Shown here in pieces: positions 19,557 to 30,699 of a stretch of DNA of 64,000 nt. Numbering within the stretch: position 1 is the stretch's first letter; each line of letters begins with the position of its first letter. This DNA is from Kalmanozyma brasiliensis GHG001 (taxonomy: Eukaryota; Basidiomycota; Ustilaginomycetes; Ustilaginales). The stretch covers positions 124,001 through 188,000 of the forward strand of contig NW_015961988.1 of assembly GCF_000497045.1 (NCBI RefSeq), given 5' to 3'. The position numbers and the translations under genes are program-made. The notes beneath the pieces were generated by a model. The model searched no databases, was not told where the DNA came from, and saw only the letters and a list, made by a program, of their open reading frames with translations.

Positions 19557-21714
19557 AGCGATCGATTGCACTACGCCCAGTCTTCGATGGTTCGTCCTTC
19601 CCCCTGTCCCGGCGGTTTGTGGCGTGCGAAACCACGATTGTTTGTGTCTTGCATCTGAGCGCTTTCAAATAGGTGTGCGCGCGCGTTCGTCTGCCTGACC
19701 ACTAAATCAACATGCTTGGCACTCTTATGCTGCTGAGCGCAGTCGAACAGATGAAGAGCGAGGGAGAGGTGGTGGTCTACTGAGGAACGGGTTGGGACGC
19801 AAGGGTCCAGAAGAAAGTGTTTGTCGACTCGGACGTGCAGGATCGCATGCAGGCTCTGCATACACAGTGTGTGGGCGTGCTTCTTCCTGGAATTCGCACT
19901 CCGAATCAATTGGCAGTCACACTCTGCACAATGAGACACACACGCAAGCAGAGTGGTTGCTGTCATCGAAAAGTGTTGCTCTCCTCTGACCTTCTCACGA
20001 CGGCCCTTTGTCCTTTTCACCGGATGCTGATGCATCTGGCGCTGCGCTCTCGAGTTGTTCCTCTGAACTGAAACGACTTCGTGAAAGCCCAAGACGGCCG
20101 AGCTCTCATGATATTACCCTGGCTCAATCTCTTATCACACAGTCCACGAACGAGCAGGACGTTGACACCCATCCACAACCTAATCTTAATCTGCGGGAGG
20201 CTTAGCTGCAGAGCCTGCATGCGGTCAAAGCGGCAACCGATGGATCCACAAAGCTTAGCGCTGGAGACCTGAGCCCGCATAGCCCTCGATGCGCGGACGT
20301 CGGCAGCTCGTCAAGGCCTTGTCCCTTCCGCTAATGTGTCCGCTGAACCCTCCTTGCCATGATCTCCTCACCTGGCTCGGGTTTTGTCATCCGCACTAAG
20401 CTTTCGAGCAAAGCATGAGTGGGCCCAGGCAACAACAATCGAGGCGAATGGTGTAGCCCACCCCACCCGCAGCTGTACGGCTACTTGTGCCCTTGACCTA
20501 CGTCTTGCCGGTCAAGCATCATACGCACACAACCCCTGGCTCCCCTGATCTGGGTTCTCTTGGACAGACCCCAAGCTTTGCTTCCTCTAACTCAGGCGTA
20601 GATAGCCTCTGAGCAGTGTGGTCGAGAGCACAGGCCGTCGAAGGCAAACAAGATTTGCCTCTCTGACGCTTGGACCCTTCACCTGGCTAGTCACCCGCGC
20701 ATGATTTGCATTGCATTGCATGACCTGACTGCACGCCCCCCTCACGGCCCGCTGTCTCTTCTGCCGATTGCTGAACCCACATCTTCCGCTTCGGCCCTGA
20801 CTTCGTTGGCTTACTATCACCATCACGACAACCACGCTGGACGGACCTCATTCACCAGACTCGATTTGACGGTCTTTTCCATTGTCCAACTGGATCTCAT
20901 CTCATCTGGCCGCTCAATCCGACGCCGAAGAGCCCCTTCATTCACCGCTCTTTGGCCTTGCTGGCCGTGAAGTCAACACACAGGAGCTCCGCAGCCAGCC
21001 CGGCTTTGCAAGTGCGAAGGTCAGCTCTACCTTTTCGCTCCACCCACTGCACTCTCCCCTGCCTTAGCCAATTTGTTGCAGAAGCACGGTGCCCCTTAAA
21101 ACTTCAGCAAGTCGAGCTCCAAGCATCACCGCCCCGGCCTTCTTCCAGCTCAGTCACTACAGAGAGCGCATGAGCCCACGCCTAGCCCGACGGCTTCCTT
21201 GTGCACAGAGATCCATTTAGCACCTTCGTACGCCCATGGCCAGTCCGTCCATCAAAGACGCAAGACACCATGGCACTGGTCTTCGTCGGCTTGACTTCCT
21301 CTCACACATAAAGCGGACCAAGCCAGAACGTCGAGTAGATCGTCTCGAGCCTCTGTCAGCCATCGGTGGTGAAAAAGAGGCGGCATGATACTCAGTCACG
21401 CTTTCATTCCCACAACTTCATTTCCTCCCGGCTTGACCTGCGTCTTGTCCGACTCTCATCCGGTTCGCCTTCGCTCGGCCAGCAAATAGGCGTCCACAGC
21501 AACAACGGTCCCACCCGGCTTCATCAAACGTTGCAATATCCATCTCGACAACCACCACATACATAAGGACGTCTTTTCGGAAGACCAACACTGCATCACT
21601 TCTTTCAGCTGCGCCGACATTTCGTCCCGATCTCGACTCCTCTCGACCAACACTGCACTGCTCTTCTTCACTTTCCCTGGTCTCCCTGCATTTCGGCAGT
21701 CAAGCGTTCCTGCC
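19557..21714. other. 2.2-kb intergenic region upstream of the kinase gene
   Basis: Nothing here reads as a conserved protein. The last 700-1000 bases are pyrimidine-rich and probably form the promoter and a long leader of the kinase gene at 21715. Short open frames occur on both strands without recognisable domains. I see no tRNA-like structure. Confidence 0.4.
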
Positions 21715-24700
21715 ATGATGGATCAGCCCTCTACCATGCCAAGCGCCATGGGCGAAGTCACCCCCGTGGGCACGTCGGCCAACACTCCGTCTGGTCCGCC
21801 AACCTTCATCGAATTTGCCCTGGGTGGCAAGCGACTGGTTCGCTACAATCGATTGGCTCGCAGTGGCGACATGGACGCGGCGGTTCTGGGGAAGGGAGGC
21901 TTCGGCTGCGTCTACCGATATGCAATCGACGCATCCTTCACGCCACCTTCGTCCATGGACCTCTCCGTCTCTCTCAATTCAGCTGCTGGCCGTCGTCACG
22001 CATCCGACCTCTACACGTCCCGTTACTCGGAGCCCCCTGAGCTCCTTACTCAGTCGCCTTCTCGCCTCGGCTCGGACAGCAATCCTCTCTTGAAACCCCC
22101 CTCGCTCGTGGCCGTCAAGCTGTGCCGTACGCCTTGCTCGGGCTCTTTCGACGAGTTGCAAAAGACAAGCTTGGTCGACAAGAAGACGCGACGAGCCGAC
22201 ATGCAGGACGACACCAAGGCGCACGTACGTATCGTCAGGGGGGAAGGTCGCATCTTTCAGTACCTGCAAGCCGCACACCAGGCATCAAGCCGGTCCGACG
22301 ACCCTCCTCTCGTCAAGCTTCTCGCCAACCTCTCTGCCGCGGGCCGGCAGCGAGACCGGCAGCATAAAAATATGAACTCTTTCGACGAGGACGATGGACC
22401 CCCAACGAGACTGCTTGTGTTCGAGAAGCTGATCGAGATCGATGCAGAGCGTACACCACACGGATGGACAAAGTCGAAGAAGACGTGGACGCATGAGCGC
22501 GTTGAAAAGGTAGCCTTCGAGGTCATGCAAGGTCTTCAGGTGAGTCATGCACTTCTGCAACACAAGTGTCCGCTTTCTCTGCCAGAGCAGCGTACTGAAA
22601 ATTTCCTCCGTTCTTCCTCTCTCAGTTCCTGCACGAGCATAACGTGACGCATGGCGACTTGAAACCGTCCAACCTCATGCTAGACCCTCGCTCTGGCGTA
22701 GTCAAGATCATTGATCTCGGTGCCAGCCGTCGATTCGTGCACCTGTCCAACAGAGAACGCAACAATCGCAGTGCCGTCGAGGACCAAGATCGTCAGCTTC
22801 TCGACCGCCATCGTCCAGTCACACGACTCGCTCCCGAGCTCTGCGAGGGACTCGGCTCCCTCACCGGCTCGCCCTACTACATGGCCCCAGAGATCCTCCT
22901 TCAGGCTACGCGGTACGTCGACGTATCGGGTCGCGCTCGATCGGTGCTGGAGGACTACGAGTATGACTACCCCACCTTCCTGCCCCGGGAGCAATGGCCC
23001 ATGTACCAGATTGGACTCAGCGATCTGAGACGAGGCTGGGGCATCCGTGCCGATATCTGGAGCTGGGCTTGCACCGTGCAGGCATTGTTGCTCAAGACGG
23101 TCGACGAAGATCAGCGACCCAGCAGCAGCACCATCTCGCCGTACGACTTTTCCTTCTCGCGCCATCGCGACGAGATGATCGATCCTCTGCATGAAAAGTC
23201 GCCGGGAGAGGACGATGTGCCGCGCTTCCATCAGTGGTGCCGCGTTCTTCCTCTGCTCATCGTGCGTATCGCCTTGGAGCCGATGACGTTGACCCCTCAA
23301 GCGGATGGCTGCACAGCGGTCATGCGATCTGCTCTCAAAGGGTGCCTTCGACATCAAGATCTGAGGCCTACGGCGGACGAAGTCTTGCAGATTCTTCGAA
23401 CCTTGAGACCTGCTTCTCGAGCCTCCTTGATACCAACGCCCATCAGCCGCCCCTGGTCTAGCACTGATTTCAGTCCTCGCCCGTCGAACATCAACAATGC
23501 TCGCCACGCTTCGTCGTCCGTGGCTTCCAGCGGCCACAAGGCTTCTCCCCACCTGCAAGGGCACGAGTTTGATCAATCAAGATACGCTACTCCCCCTCTT
23601 TCCTACGGTCATTCGAGCATCGGTACGCCTCAAGACACCTGCGAGACCACGGAGAGGAATCGCCTAGAGGAGACGCCGGACCGCAAACAGAAGGGGCGTC
23701 AGCGAACGAGCACAGCGGATTCTACCTTTCTTCCCGCCCCGCCGTCGCGGGAGAGCCAGCTGAGCATTCAGGTGGAAGCAAGCAGCAATGATGCGATCCC
23801 TCAGGGTTTTGAGCTGGTCAGCACATCCCCGACGCCAAAGATACCGAAGGCACGGACGACAGCGCTAGGGGACCGGGGGCGACCAGCGACGGCCAGCGCA
23901 ACTCTGCAGCCTTGGGCCGCTTCGCAGCAGAACGCCCAGCCCGCTCATCGAGTGCTTCTCGAAGGGCCTCAGGCTTCGAGGTCTCACCCTTCGACACCCG
24001 TCACCGTCGGCGCTGGAGCGTCACGGTTGTGCCCCGAGGCAGGGGTGCGGATGGCAGGCGATGACCGTAGGAGGCAAGACCTGCCGCCGTCGCAAACAGG
24101 CATGCTGCAGCGCGGAGCGGCCGCAGACGCTTCTGCATACCCAGCAGCTCAGGACGGTAGTGGGTTGGGGATCTGCTGGCCACTGGAAGGAATGCACGGT
24201 CTGCAGCTGAACAGCACCGGAGCTCCCCGATCTGCACCCCTCGGAAACACCATCAGCGTACCCTCGAGCCCGATGGCGCACAATCGAGGAGCATCGTTGC
24301 CTCTTCTCCAGTCGACAGCGGAGCAGAGGCGGGGAACGTCGCTCACCGTCCCTCCACCGGTGGCGCTAGGCTCGGTGAGACGGACAGGCGGGGATGATAT
24401 CGGAGGCTCGCCCCGCAGCAGTATTGCCGATAGCAAGGGTGTCAAGCCGAGCAGCTTGATGGCGACCCTCAAGAAGAAGCAAGTGCGGATCAAGGAAGGG
24501 TCGAAGAGGTTGATGGGAAAGCGAGGAAGCGATGACCATGCCCAAACGAAGGCGAACGCGTTTGAGTATGGATACGGGCAAGGACATGGACACGAGTCCG
24601 AACAGGATCCTGCTTTTGGGAGCGGTGCATTCGGTCATGCTGGACATCATGGCGACCCGATGTCTTTGAGGACGAACACCATCCGAAGCTACTCGACACC

Positions 24701-24860
24701 GGCCACTTCGACCTTGCCGCCTCTGCAGACCGCTTCGCCCCACGGCAGCATGCGATACGAGACGTTCTCGAGCCGCCGGGCTGCCAACCGACCGGAGGAC
24801 GAACCATCCCCCACCAAACCACTGCTTCGCCGTCTCATGACGTGGGGCAGCACGTCCTGA
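21715..24860 (+). CDS. Unclassified protein kinase with long low-complexity tail, two exons
   Basis: Exon 1 is 21715-22539 and exon 2 is 22626-24860, joined by an 86-bp GT-AG intron that brings together GLQ and FLHEHN, giving 1019 residues. Kinase motifs are present in order: glycine loop GKGGFGCVYRYAI (about residue 60), VAVKLC lysine (about 130), catalytic loop HGDLKPSNLML (284-294; Asp286, Lys288, Asn291), metal-binding DLG (305-307) in place of DFG, SPYYMAPEIL, ADIWSWACTV and a final LRPTADEVL. So the catalytic residues are kept. The domain is stretched by inserts: a long one between the glycine loop and the lysine, and more between DLG and APE and before subdomain XI. The remaining 440 residues are Ser/Pro-rich with a basic patch near the end (KKKQVRIKEGSKRLMGKR). 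HGD instead of HRD argues against activation-loop arginine control. I cannot assign it to a named family. Confidence 0.85.
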
Positions 24861-26110
24861 ACTCACTTTCTCTTAGCCTGTCAACGCTCATTATACCCGA
24901 ATCCAAGTTGCAACGTCGAATCGCTACTGACCCACCTCATACAGCGAAAATGGAGCTTAATGCCTTGTCCTGCCGATCTTCTATTGCTGACCTCGCTGAA
25001 TGTCGAATTGTCTCTGCATGCTTTGACACTTTGGGGTCAGCTCCGGCCGGACGGTAGAAACCAGTACGCAGCGTGTCAGCAGCTTTGACGCAGGGCAGCA
25101 GCACGTGAACGTGAAAGCGCGCTTGGGTTCGGCCAAAATCCAATTTAAGCTTTTTCTGTTGATTGCTCCCTCAAGCCACGATGATCACGAAGGGTCTCTC
25201 AGGAGCACAGTCTCGGGAGCAGAAAGATCCACTTTCATCATACACCGCGGATTCACGTCCCAAATTCCAAGCGTTGGTCTCGCTGCCGGTAGATAATCAT
25301 GCATCACGTTGCAGCGGGCGGGCGCATCGTGCGCCTCTTTTCATTTCAGAGACAATCAACATGCCATACCGAAGCCGGGTTCTACGGCGCTGTGTCTCCG
25401 GATCTAGCTCTTCAGGACAGGCATGTGGCTATTGCCCGCTGGTCTGGCCGTCTATCCGACAACTCTCCGGCCCTGCTTCGCTTCAAGTGGCCTGGATCTG
25501 ATCTGAAGAAGTGGGTTTTGGGTCAAATATGATAGCCGAGCTGTTGAGTTGAGGCTGTCTACCGCCGATTTCACGCTGATCTGCGTTTTGGGTTCCACAT
25601 TCACGTTTTGACGAGCTAAAGCTGCCTTCGGCTGCACTCCGCTTTGTGGAGGAGAAGGAGCTCATCGGCCCCTCCGACACCCATCTTGTCATCCATCTGA
25701 CAACTCAGCCATCCTCAAGACGATCAACTCAACCACGAACACCAGCAGTAACGGCGCTTCTTCCGATATCAGCTTCGAGTCGGACCCACCCGAACGCGTG
25801 CCATTCCAGCTCAGCAGCATTCCCACGGCTAGGTTGGAGCTTAGCCGACGAGCATCGCAAACAGCAAGCAAGCTTCTCAGCCCAGGCAAGAGCAAGGATG
25901 CGTCTGCGGTGATTCACCTTCCCTCTCTATCGGCACCCCCGACGTGTTCCTACGACAACACAACGCTGCGCTTTCACCTTGCGCTCTAAGTTTAGGCGCT
26001 CGGTCCTCGTCACTGGGGCCATCTCTTGACGGCACATCCGAATCAAGTCCCAACACGTTCTTCCTCCCCACGCGCTACCCCTATCATCAGTCAGAACGCT
26101 GCAGCCCACA
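24861..26110. other. Intergenic region, kinase gene to unknown 943-residue protein gene
   Basis: This contains the 3' UTR of the kinase gene and the promoter and leader of the next gene. No frame shows a recognisable protein. The 500 bases before 26111 are rich in C, A and T and likely include the transcription start. Confidence 0.4.
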
Positions 26111-28942
26111 ATGTCGGCACAAGCGTCTTCCAGCGGCGCTACCGATGCGTCTCGAACCGGCCATAGCGATGCCACAACAACGCCTGAAAAGGGCCAGCCC
26201 AGCCGCAAAGCTGCCCTCCTGCCCAGTCTCAACTCGCTCGGCTCCTTTCTCGCCAGTGCAGGTGGCCTTTCTGGCGGCAAAGCAGGTCAAAGCGCATCTG
26301 ACATCCCACGCACCGATGCCGAGCTCATGATCTCAGACCCAACTCCCACCGAGTGGGCCGACGAGCTGAGTCCCACCAAGGGCACTTTCAGCGCGAAAGC
26401 CTCAAGCTCCATCACACCGCGTAATTTGAGCGAAGAAGTCCGCTTCCGTGGAAACGCAAGGCCTAACCGCAACGATAACTCAGATAAGCAGTCTTTCATT
26501 GCCTTTCCTGCGCCCACACCGCCCACCGCGCCTCTTCTGCGCGAACTGGACGGCAGCGATAAGCGACCCGCCGGGTCAAGGACCTCTTCCACGACAAGCA
26601 CTGCGCGAGAGTCAGAATCGACCCTCGCTCGCTTCATTCACAGCCCCGAGCCCGCCGACAGCACCGTCTCGTCTTCCATCGATACACCCCCAACTTCAGT
26701 CAGAGATTCTCCGCGATCGTCAGCCAAAGACGCACGGCCGCTGCCCTCTGTATCGCCTCCGCCTCCATCGGAGTCCACCATCAAGGCCGAACACCAGTCC
26801 AACGCATCCACCTTCCGTGCTGATCCAGCTCGCTCCAACCAGACTCTGCCACGCTCCTTTGCTGCTTCTCGATCGCCGGCGTCCTTCACAAGAAGCTCGA
26901 CCTCGGATGCGAACGCAGAAGGCAGCACGTCGGGCCCCACAACGGTCAACGGTGGACGCAAAGCTTCAAAGCAACTCGAAGAGGCCTTGGAGAGCGACGA
27001 GAAGACCGCGCGCAGAGCATCCGGCCTACGCGCTCGATCCATCAACGGACTCCGCGGTCTAGCAGCTGCGTGGGTACCCGCCCGCTTCAACCCTGCTTCG
27101 CTTCCAACGAGCTCTGCGTCCTCCTCCGCTTCGTCGAACGGTGATGATTCGTCGCTGAGCCCGCACAGCACGCGACGACGGGATGGCATGGCGCTGGTGA
27201 CAACGTCAAACGACAAGACTATGGTTCGTCACGGAGCGAATGACGGCAAGCGCCCGGTGAAGCTCGATCGTCGTCGTCTCGATAAGGCGGTCAGCTTGGC
27301 GGTCGAGGCAGCGCAAGCGGCGGAGGAGGACGAGAGGCTATGGGAGGAGAAGCGCGCCAAGAAAGCAGCGCAAAAGGAATCCGCCAATGGTCGGCCCGCT
27401 TTGAAATCGGCAGGATCCAGTACGAGTCAGGGCAGCCAACGTCAGTTGGCTCGCGTTGCCGGCTCCGGCTTGGATGCAGACTTGGTCTCGGACGGAGAGG
27501 AGGACGAAGACGAAGATGACCTTGGCTTTTCGCTCGACCTGTACATCTCGTCGCTCGGCTACCTCATCGCTGCCATCTCGGACAAGGAGGCGTCCGGCCT
27601 CAACGACAAGCAGAAGCAGGACATCCAGAAGCGTCTCGAGGAAGGCATGTCCAAGCTTGGCTTTGATGCCAAAGCCGAGCTCGAGCAGGCAGAGGCCTTG
27701 AAGCGCGAGTTGGAGCTCGAACGAGAGAAGTTGAAGCTGCAACGAGAGGTCGAGGCTTCGCCCGCCAACGTCATTCATCATCATTATCATACGGCGATGC
27801 CCAGCAGCTCCATGTTTGGCGATGCTACCTTTTCGCGTGCCCATGCTGCGGCGAAAGCTTCGTCGCGGGGGTCGTCGTCGCTGGCGGGCAAGATCAGCTC
27901 TTCGGTGCTCGATGTCGGTTTGCATATCGGAGCGGGAGCGCTGTCTGCTCTCTCGGCGAATCTTTCGGCTATTGCACCAGGAGGTGGGGGTCGCAAAGCA
28001 TCGGGTGGGTCGGCGTCATCCAAGGCGAGTGGTATGGAGGATCCGCGCATCACCGATCTGGATAACGACGAAGACCTCAAGAGCATGTCCGAGGCACAAG
28101 CGGCGCAGACAGCAGCGTCTCAGCCTGGCAGTGGAGCTGCGACACCTCGAACAGCCTGGACGAGGGCAATCAGCCAGAACAACAAGCAGTGGGAGCTGGC
28201 AGTCGCTTTCGCCAGCACGGCCGCTTCGGCGCTGGCGAGCAGTCTTGGTGCTGTTGCGCGAGATGACAAGGTGGACTCACGTTCCACCTCGACTGCGGTG
28301 AGCACGGTCGACGGTCAGATCGGCAACGGCCCTCTGACGCACGAGCAGCAAGTCTACCTGGCCAAATACGGCCATCTCGACGGTGCTCCCGCTTCGGATG
28401 AGAGCATCGAGTCGGCCGAGGATCGGCTCATCCTGCTGTCCGCTTCGCTAGCTCGGTCGCTGAAACGTTCTCCGCTTCCGACGCAGCTCTATCAGCTGCT
28501 CCGTCAGCTGGTTTCGATCCTGGCTGCCATCGATTCGAAATACAGCCTGACGGAGAAAGGCACGCAGCTGGCGGTGCGCGAGACGAGCCGCGCCATGCGC
28601 TTCGTTCGTCGACACGATCTCCACGTCAAAGCCGTACGAGTGGCATGGGCGGCAGCAGAGGCGGCGGTCGCTGCGCTCGAAGCGTATCGCGATGAACGAG
28701 GATGGATGGAGGTGCAGCAGCAGCAGAGGCTTGCAGCCGGAACCAACGAAGGCAGTCCGTACAATGCGATTTTGAGCGGCGGGACGACGCCTCTGTACAG
28801 CGGGTCTCCGCCGAAAGACGGGGCGCGGCTGGCTATTGCGGATCGGACGACGGTGGAGGCGCAGATCGATGATGCGGAGAAGCAGATCTTGAAGGCGGCC
28901 CAGGGGGAGAGTTCCAAGAAGAAGGCGGGTGTGAAGGCGTGA
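26111..28942 (+). CDS. Large protein of unknown function, 943 residues
   Basis: I do not recognise this protein. The single intronless frame has strong coding character. Residues 1-360 are Ser/Thr/Pro-rich and probably disordered. Around 365-420 a basic, Ala/Glu-rich segment follows (RPVKLDRRRLDKAVSLAVEAAQAA). At about 455-470 there is an acidic run (DGEEDEDEDD) directly before a hydrophobic-amphipathic stretch (LGFSLDLYISSLGYLIAAI). A predicted coiled coil follows at about 495-550 (heptad-like LEQAEALKRELELEREKLKLQ). A Gly/Ser/Ala-rich segment (about 580-640) contains SVLDVGLHIGAGALSALSANL, which could be a weak membrane-associated helix. The C-terminal 200 residues are mostly helical (RLILLSASLARSL...LYQLLRQLVSILAAIDSKYSL). 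Its partner and location are unknown. The middle and C-terminal helical blocks are the parts most likely to be conserved. Confidence 0.75.
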   Translation: MSAQASSSGATDASRTGHSDATTTPEKGQPSRKAALLPSLNSLGSFLASAGGLSGGKAGQSASDIPRTDAELMISDPTPTEWADELSPTKGTFSAKASSSITPRNLSEEVRFRGNARPNRNDNSDKQSFIAFPAPTPPTAPLLRELDGSDKRPAGSRTSSTTSTARESESTLARFIHSPEPADSTVSSSIDTPPTSVRDSPRSSAKDARPLPSVSPPPPSESTIKAEHQSNASTFRADPARSNQTLPRSFAASRSPASFTRSSTSDANAEGSTSGPTTVNGGRKASKQLEEALESDEKTARRASGLRARSINGLRGLAAAWVPARFNPASLPTSSASSSASSNGDDSSLSPHSTRRRDGMALVTTSNDKTMVRHGANDGKRPVKLDRRRLDKAVSLAVEAAQAAEEDERLWEEKRAKKAAQKESANGRPALKSAGSSTSQGSQRQLARVAGSGLDADLVSDGEEDEDEDDLGFSLDLYISSLGYLIAAISDKEASGLNDKQKQDIQKRLEEGMSKLGFDAKAELEQAEALKRELELEREKLKLQREVEASPANVIHHHYHTAMPSSSMFGDATFSRAHAAAKASSRGSSSLAGKISSSVLDVGLHIGAGALSALSANLSAIAPGGGGRKASGGSASSKASGMEDPRITDLDNDEDLKSMSEAQAAQTAASQPGSGAATPRTAWTRAISQNNKQWELAVAFASTAASALASSLGAVARDDKVDSRSTSTAVSTVDGQIGNGPLTHEQQVYLAKYGHLDGAPASDESIESAEDRLILLSASLARSLKRSPLPTQLYQLLRQLVSILAAIDSKYSLTEKGTQLAVRETSRAMRFVRRHDLHVKAVRVAWAAAEAAVAALEAYRDERGWMEVQQQQRLAAGTNEGSPYNAILSGGTTPLYSGSPPKDGARLAIADRTTVEAQIDDAEKQILKAAQGESSKKKAGVKA

Positions 28943-29101
28943 GGAATGATACCCAACAGTGCCGAGGCTGCACCGCATTGCAGAGGTGTTGGCTCGGGCT
29001 AGTATACCCCTGTCTCTCTAATGACTTGATTTTTATACGCCGCTTTGACTGTGTGTCGTTGTTGCAGTGTGGCAGTGAGCTGGTCGACCGAAGTTTAGGC
29101 T

Positions 29102-29449
29102 TCAGAGCGAACTCGTGGTGTTTGGCGACGTGCCTTGGTGCTTTGGTGGTTGCTGCTGCGTGTGCCCGGCTTGATGCTCAGCAGAGAGGGCGGCCGACTG
29201 CGCATCGTGCTCACCAAGACTGTCGCCTTTGTCGCCGTGCTTGGCAGCATCTGCTTTGGCAGGGACAGGGAGTCGTATCCGGCGAGGGACGACCTCTACG
29301 AGCGAAGCTGAAACCGGCCGGGCGAGAAATTCCAGCTCCTCTTTGCTCGACGAGAAGAACTCCTCTCGCGTCACGGTCCGCCCCGACACCTTGTGTCGCA
29401 CCATCGGCCGGTTGTAGATGAGGATGTGCTCGAATTGCGAGTGCTGCAT
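29102..29449 (-). CDS. Small hypothetical protein, 115 residues
   Basis: The frame begins MQHSQFEHILIYNRPMVRHKV and has a plausible folded core of about 60 residues (VSGRTVTREEFFSSSKEELEFLARPVS, then basic VVPRRIRLPVPAK), followed by a Gln/His/Ser-rich tail. Codon use and the balanced N-terminal composition look coding, but I recognise no family and no membrane segment. The gene converges on the 943-residue gene (160 bp apart) and diverges from the small acidic-protein gene at 29876, so it has its own intergenic promoter space. A spliced extension at either end is possible. Confidence 0.5.
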   Translation of the reverse strand: MQHSQFEHILIYNRPMVRHKVSGRTVTREEFFSSSKEELEFLARPVSASLVEVVPRRIRLPVPAKADAAKHGDKGDSLGEHDAQSAALSAEHQAGHTQQQPPKHQGTSPNTTSSL

Positions 29450-29875
29450 CTTGTCGTGCGTCGCAGTGTGATAAGGAGAAGGAAGGGGAGAAAAGAGGGC
29501 GGAGGTAAGGGGACAAGCGGAAAAGACTCTGCGCAGGAGATTTCATTTGGACGACGCGGAACGACGTGCAGACTTGCTGTGGATAAGGTTTGAAGTCGAG
29601 ACTTCAAGATTGAGTGCGCTCATTCAATGCATGTGGGCTCAAAGTGGGAGCTTCTGTGTCGCCCGCACAATGACTTTGTAGACTCACGAAGGACTCGGCC
29701 AGAAGCTCCTCATGAGTCGCAATGGTTTTGTTCCTCATCTGCTATATAATCAAGCTCTGCGCCTCGATCACTTTGTTCCGAGTCCCACCGTCTGTGCTGT
29801 GCATCCTCTCAGCACCTGCTCCTCCTCTGCAATAATCAGCCATCTTGAAACTGTCCCTCAACTGTTGACGTCAGG
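29450..29875. promoter_or_regulatory. Divergent promoter region between two small-protein genes
   Basis: The only clear element is the TATA box at 29743-29750, oriented for the plus-strand gene at 29876. The sequence between it and the ATG is C+T-rich with many CTCCTC-type steps. Nothing else is recognised. Confidence 0.45.
29743..29750 (+). promoter_or_regulatory. TATA box of the small acidic-protein gene
   Basis: TATATAAT lies 126 bases upstream of the ATG at 29876, followed by a pyrimidine-rich leader. This is one of the best TATA matches in the window and suggests a regulated or strongly expressed gene. Confidence 0.5.
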
Positions 29876-30334
29876 ATGAGCGCTCCCGCCCAGACACCGT
29901 CTTCGGCTAGAGACGAGGCCGTCGAGATCGTCCTGTCCCTCACTGTTCCGGAGGATAAGGAGCACGCCGCCATCAATGACATTGTCAGATTCCGCAATCA
30001 GCTCTGCGACAAGCATGGTCATTTCTCGGGCTACATCACCAGAGAGGGTCATGGTAAATATGACATCGTGAACACTCCTGCCGCTCGTGTGCCAAACGAC
30101 GATGCGCCGAGCGGCCAAGACGCGGAGGAGATGACGCCGTCAGAGCGACGCAAGGCCGATTCGTTTGTGCGCCTCCGCGAGCTGCAGTGGATCATCGAAA
30201 ACTTTGTCGAGGATCCTGACAAGCGTCTCGAGGCTCTAGCCTTGCTGAAGGCCATTAAGGACTGGATCGAGAGCAAAGAAGCGGACGACAACGAGGACAA
30301 CGACGACGATCATGTCGATCACGCTGATGATTAG
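29876..30334 (+). CDS. Small acidic hypothetical protein, 152 residues
   Basis: I do not recognise a named family. The protein has a compact central part (AVEIVLSLTVPEDKEHAAINDIVRFRN, in parts; then KHGHFSGYITREGHGKYDIV). A charged helical part follows (RRKADSFVRLRELQWIIENFVEDPDKRLEALALLKAIKDW, in parts), and the tail is almost purely Asp/Asn/Glu/His. The helical half has heptad-like Leu/Ile spacing and may dimerise. The acidic tail recalls histone- or basic-protein-binding proteins, but that is only a compositional likeness. No signal peptide or membrane segment is present. The frame is intronless and preceded by a good TATA box, which supports a real gene. Confidence 0.75.
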   Translation: MSAPAQTPSSARDEAVEIVLSLTVPEDKEHAAINDIVRFRNQLCDKHGHFSGYITREGHGKYDIVNTPAARVPNDDAPSGQDAEEMTPSERRKADSFVRLRELQWIIENFVEDPDKRLEALALLKAIKDWIESKEADDNEDNDDDHVDHADD

Positions 30335-30699
30335 CACTCTCAATCATCTTCTGGTAGTCTCGATGTTGATCGGCTTCCACTTTCACCTCTCATTTGCTTG
30401 GCGCCCTATCAATCAACGTCGTCTTTCCGAACTTCATCCTCTGATCAAGGACGAAATGAGTGTCGAAGCTGAGCTCAAGTAAGGAAGGGTCGGGGTTCCT
30501 GTGAGGCGAGATATTCACCACGTGTCAAAGCTCCAAAAGAGTGTCTGATTTTCTCAATCCCATTTTTGGGAAAAGCCGAATTTCCCGCCAAAAATTGGCC
30601 TCGGGGCCGCTTTTTTTCGGAAAAAAAAACGAATTTTCTAGTCATTTGAGACTCCGCTTTCAGTTCATATACCTTCTTCCCTTGATAGCGTATAACAGG
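30335..30699. other. Intergenic region upstream of the tRNA gene
   Basis: The stretch holds the 3' UTR of the small acidic-protein gene and, at about 30540-30650, an A/T-rich patch with runs of T and A. Within the patch, TTTCCCGCCAAAAA (30581-30594) matches the animal and plant E2F site consensus exactly, though fungi of this group normally use MBF/SBF instead. No gene is supported. Confidence 0.4.
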
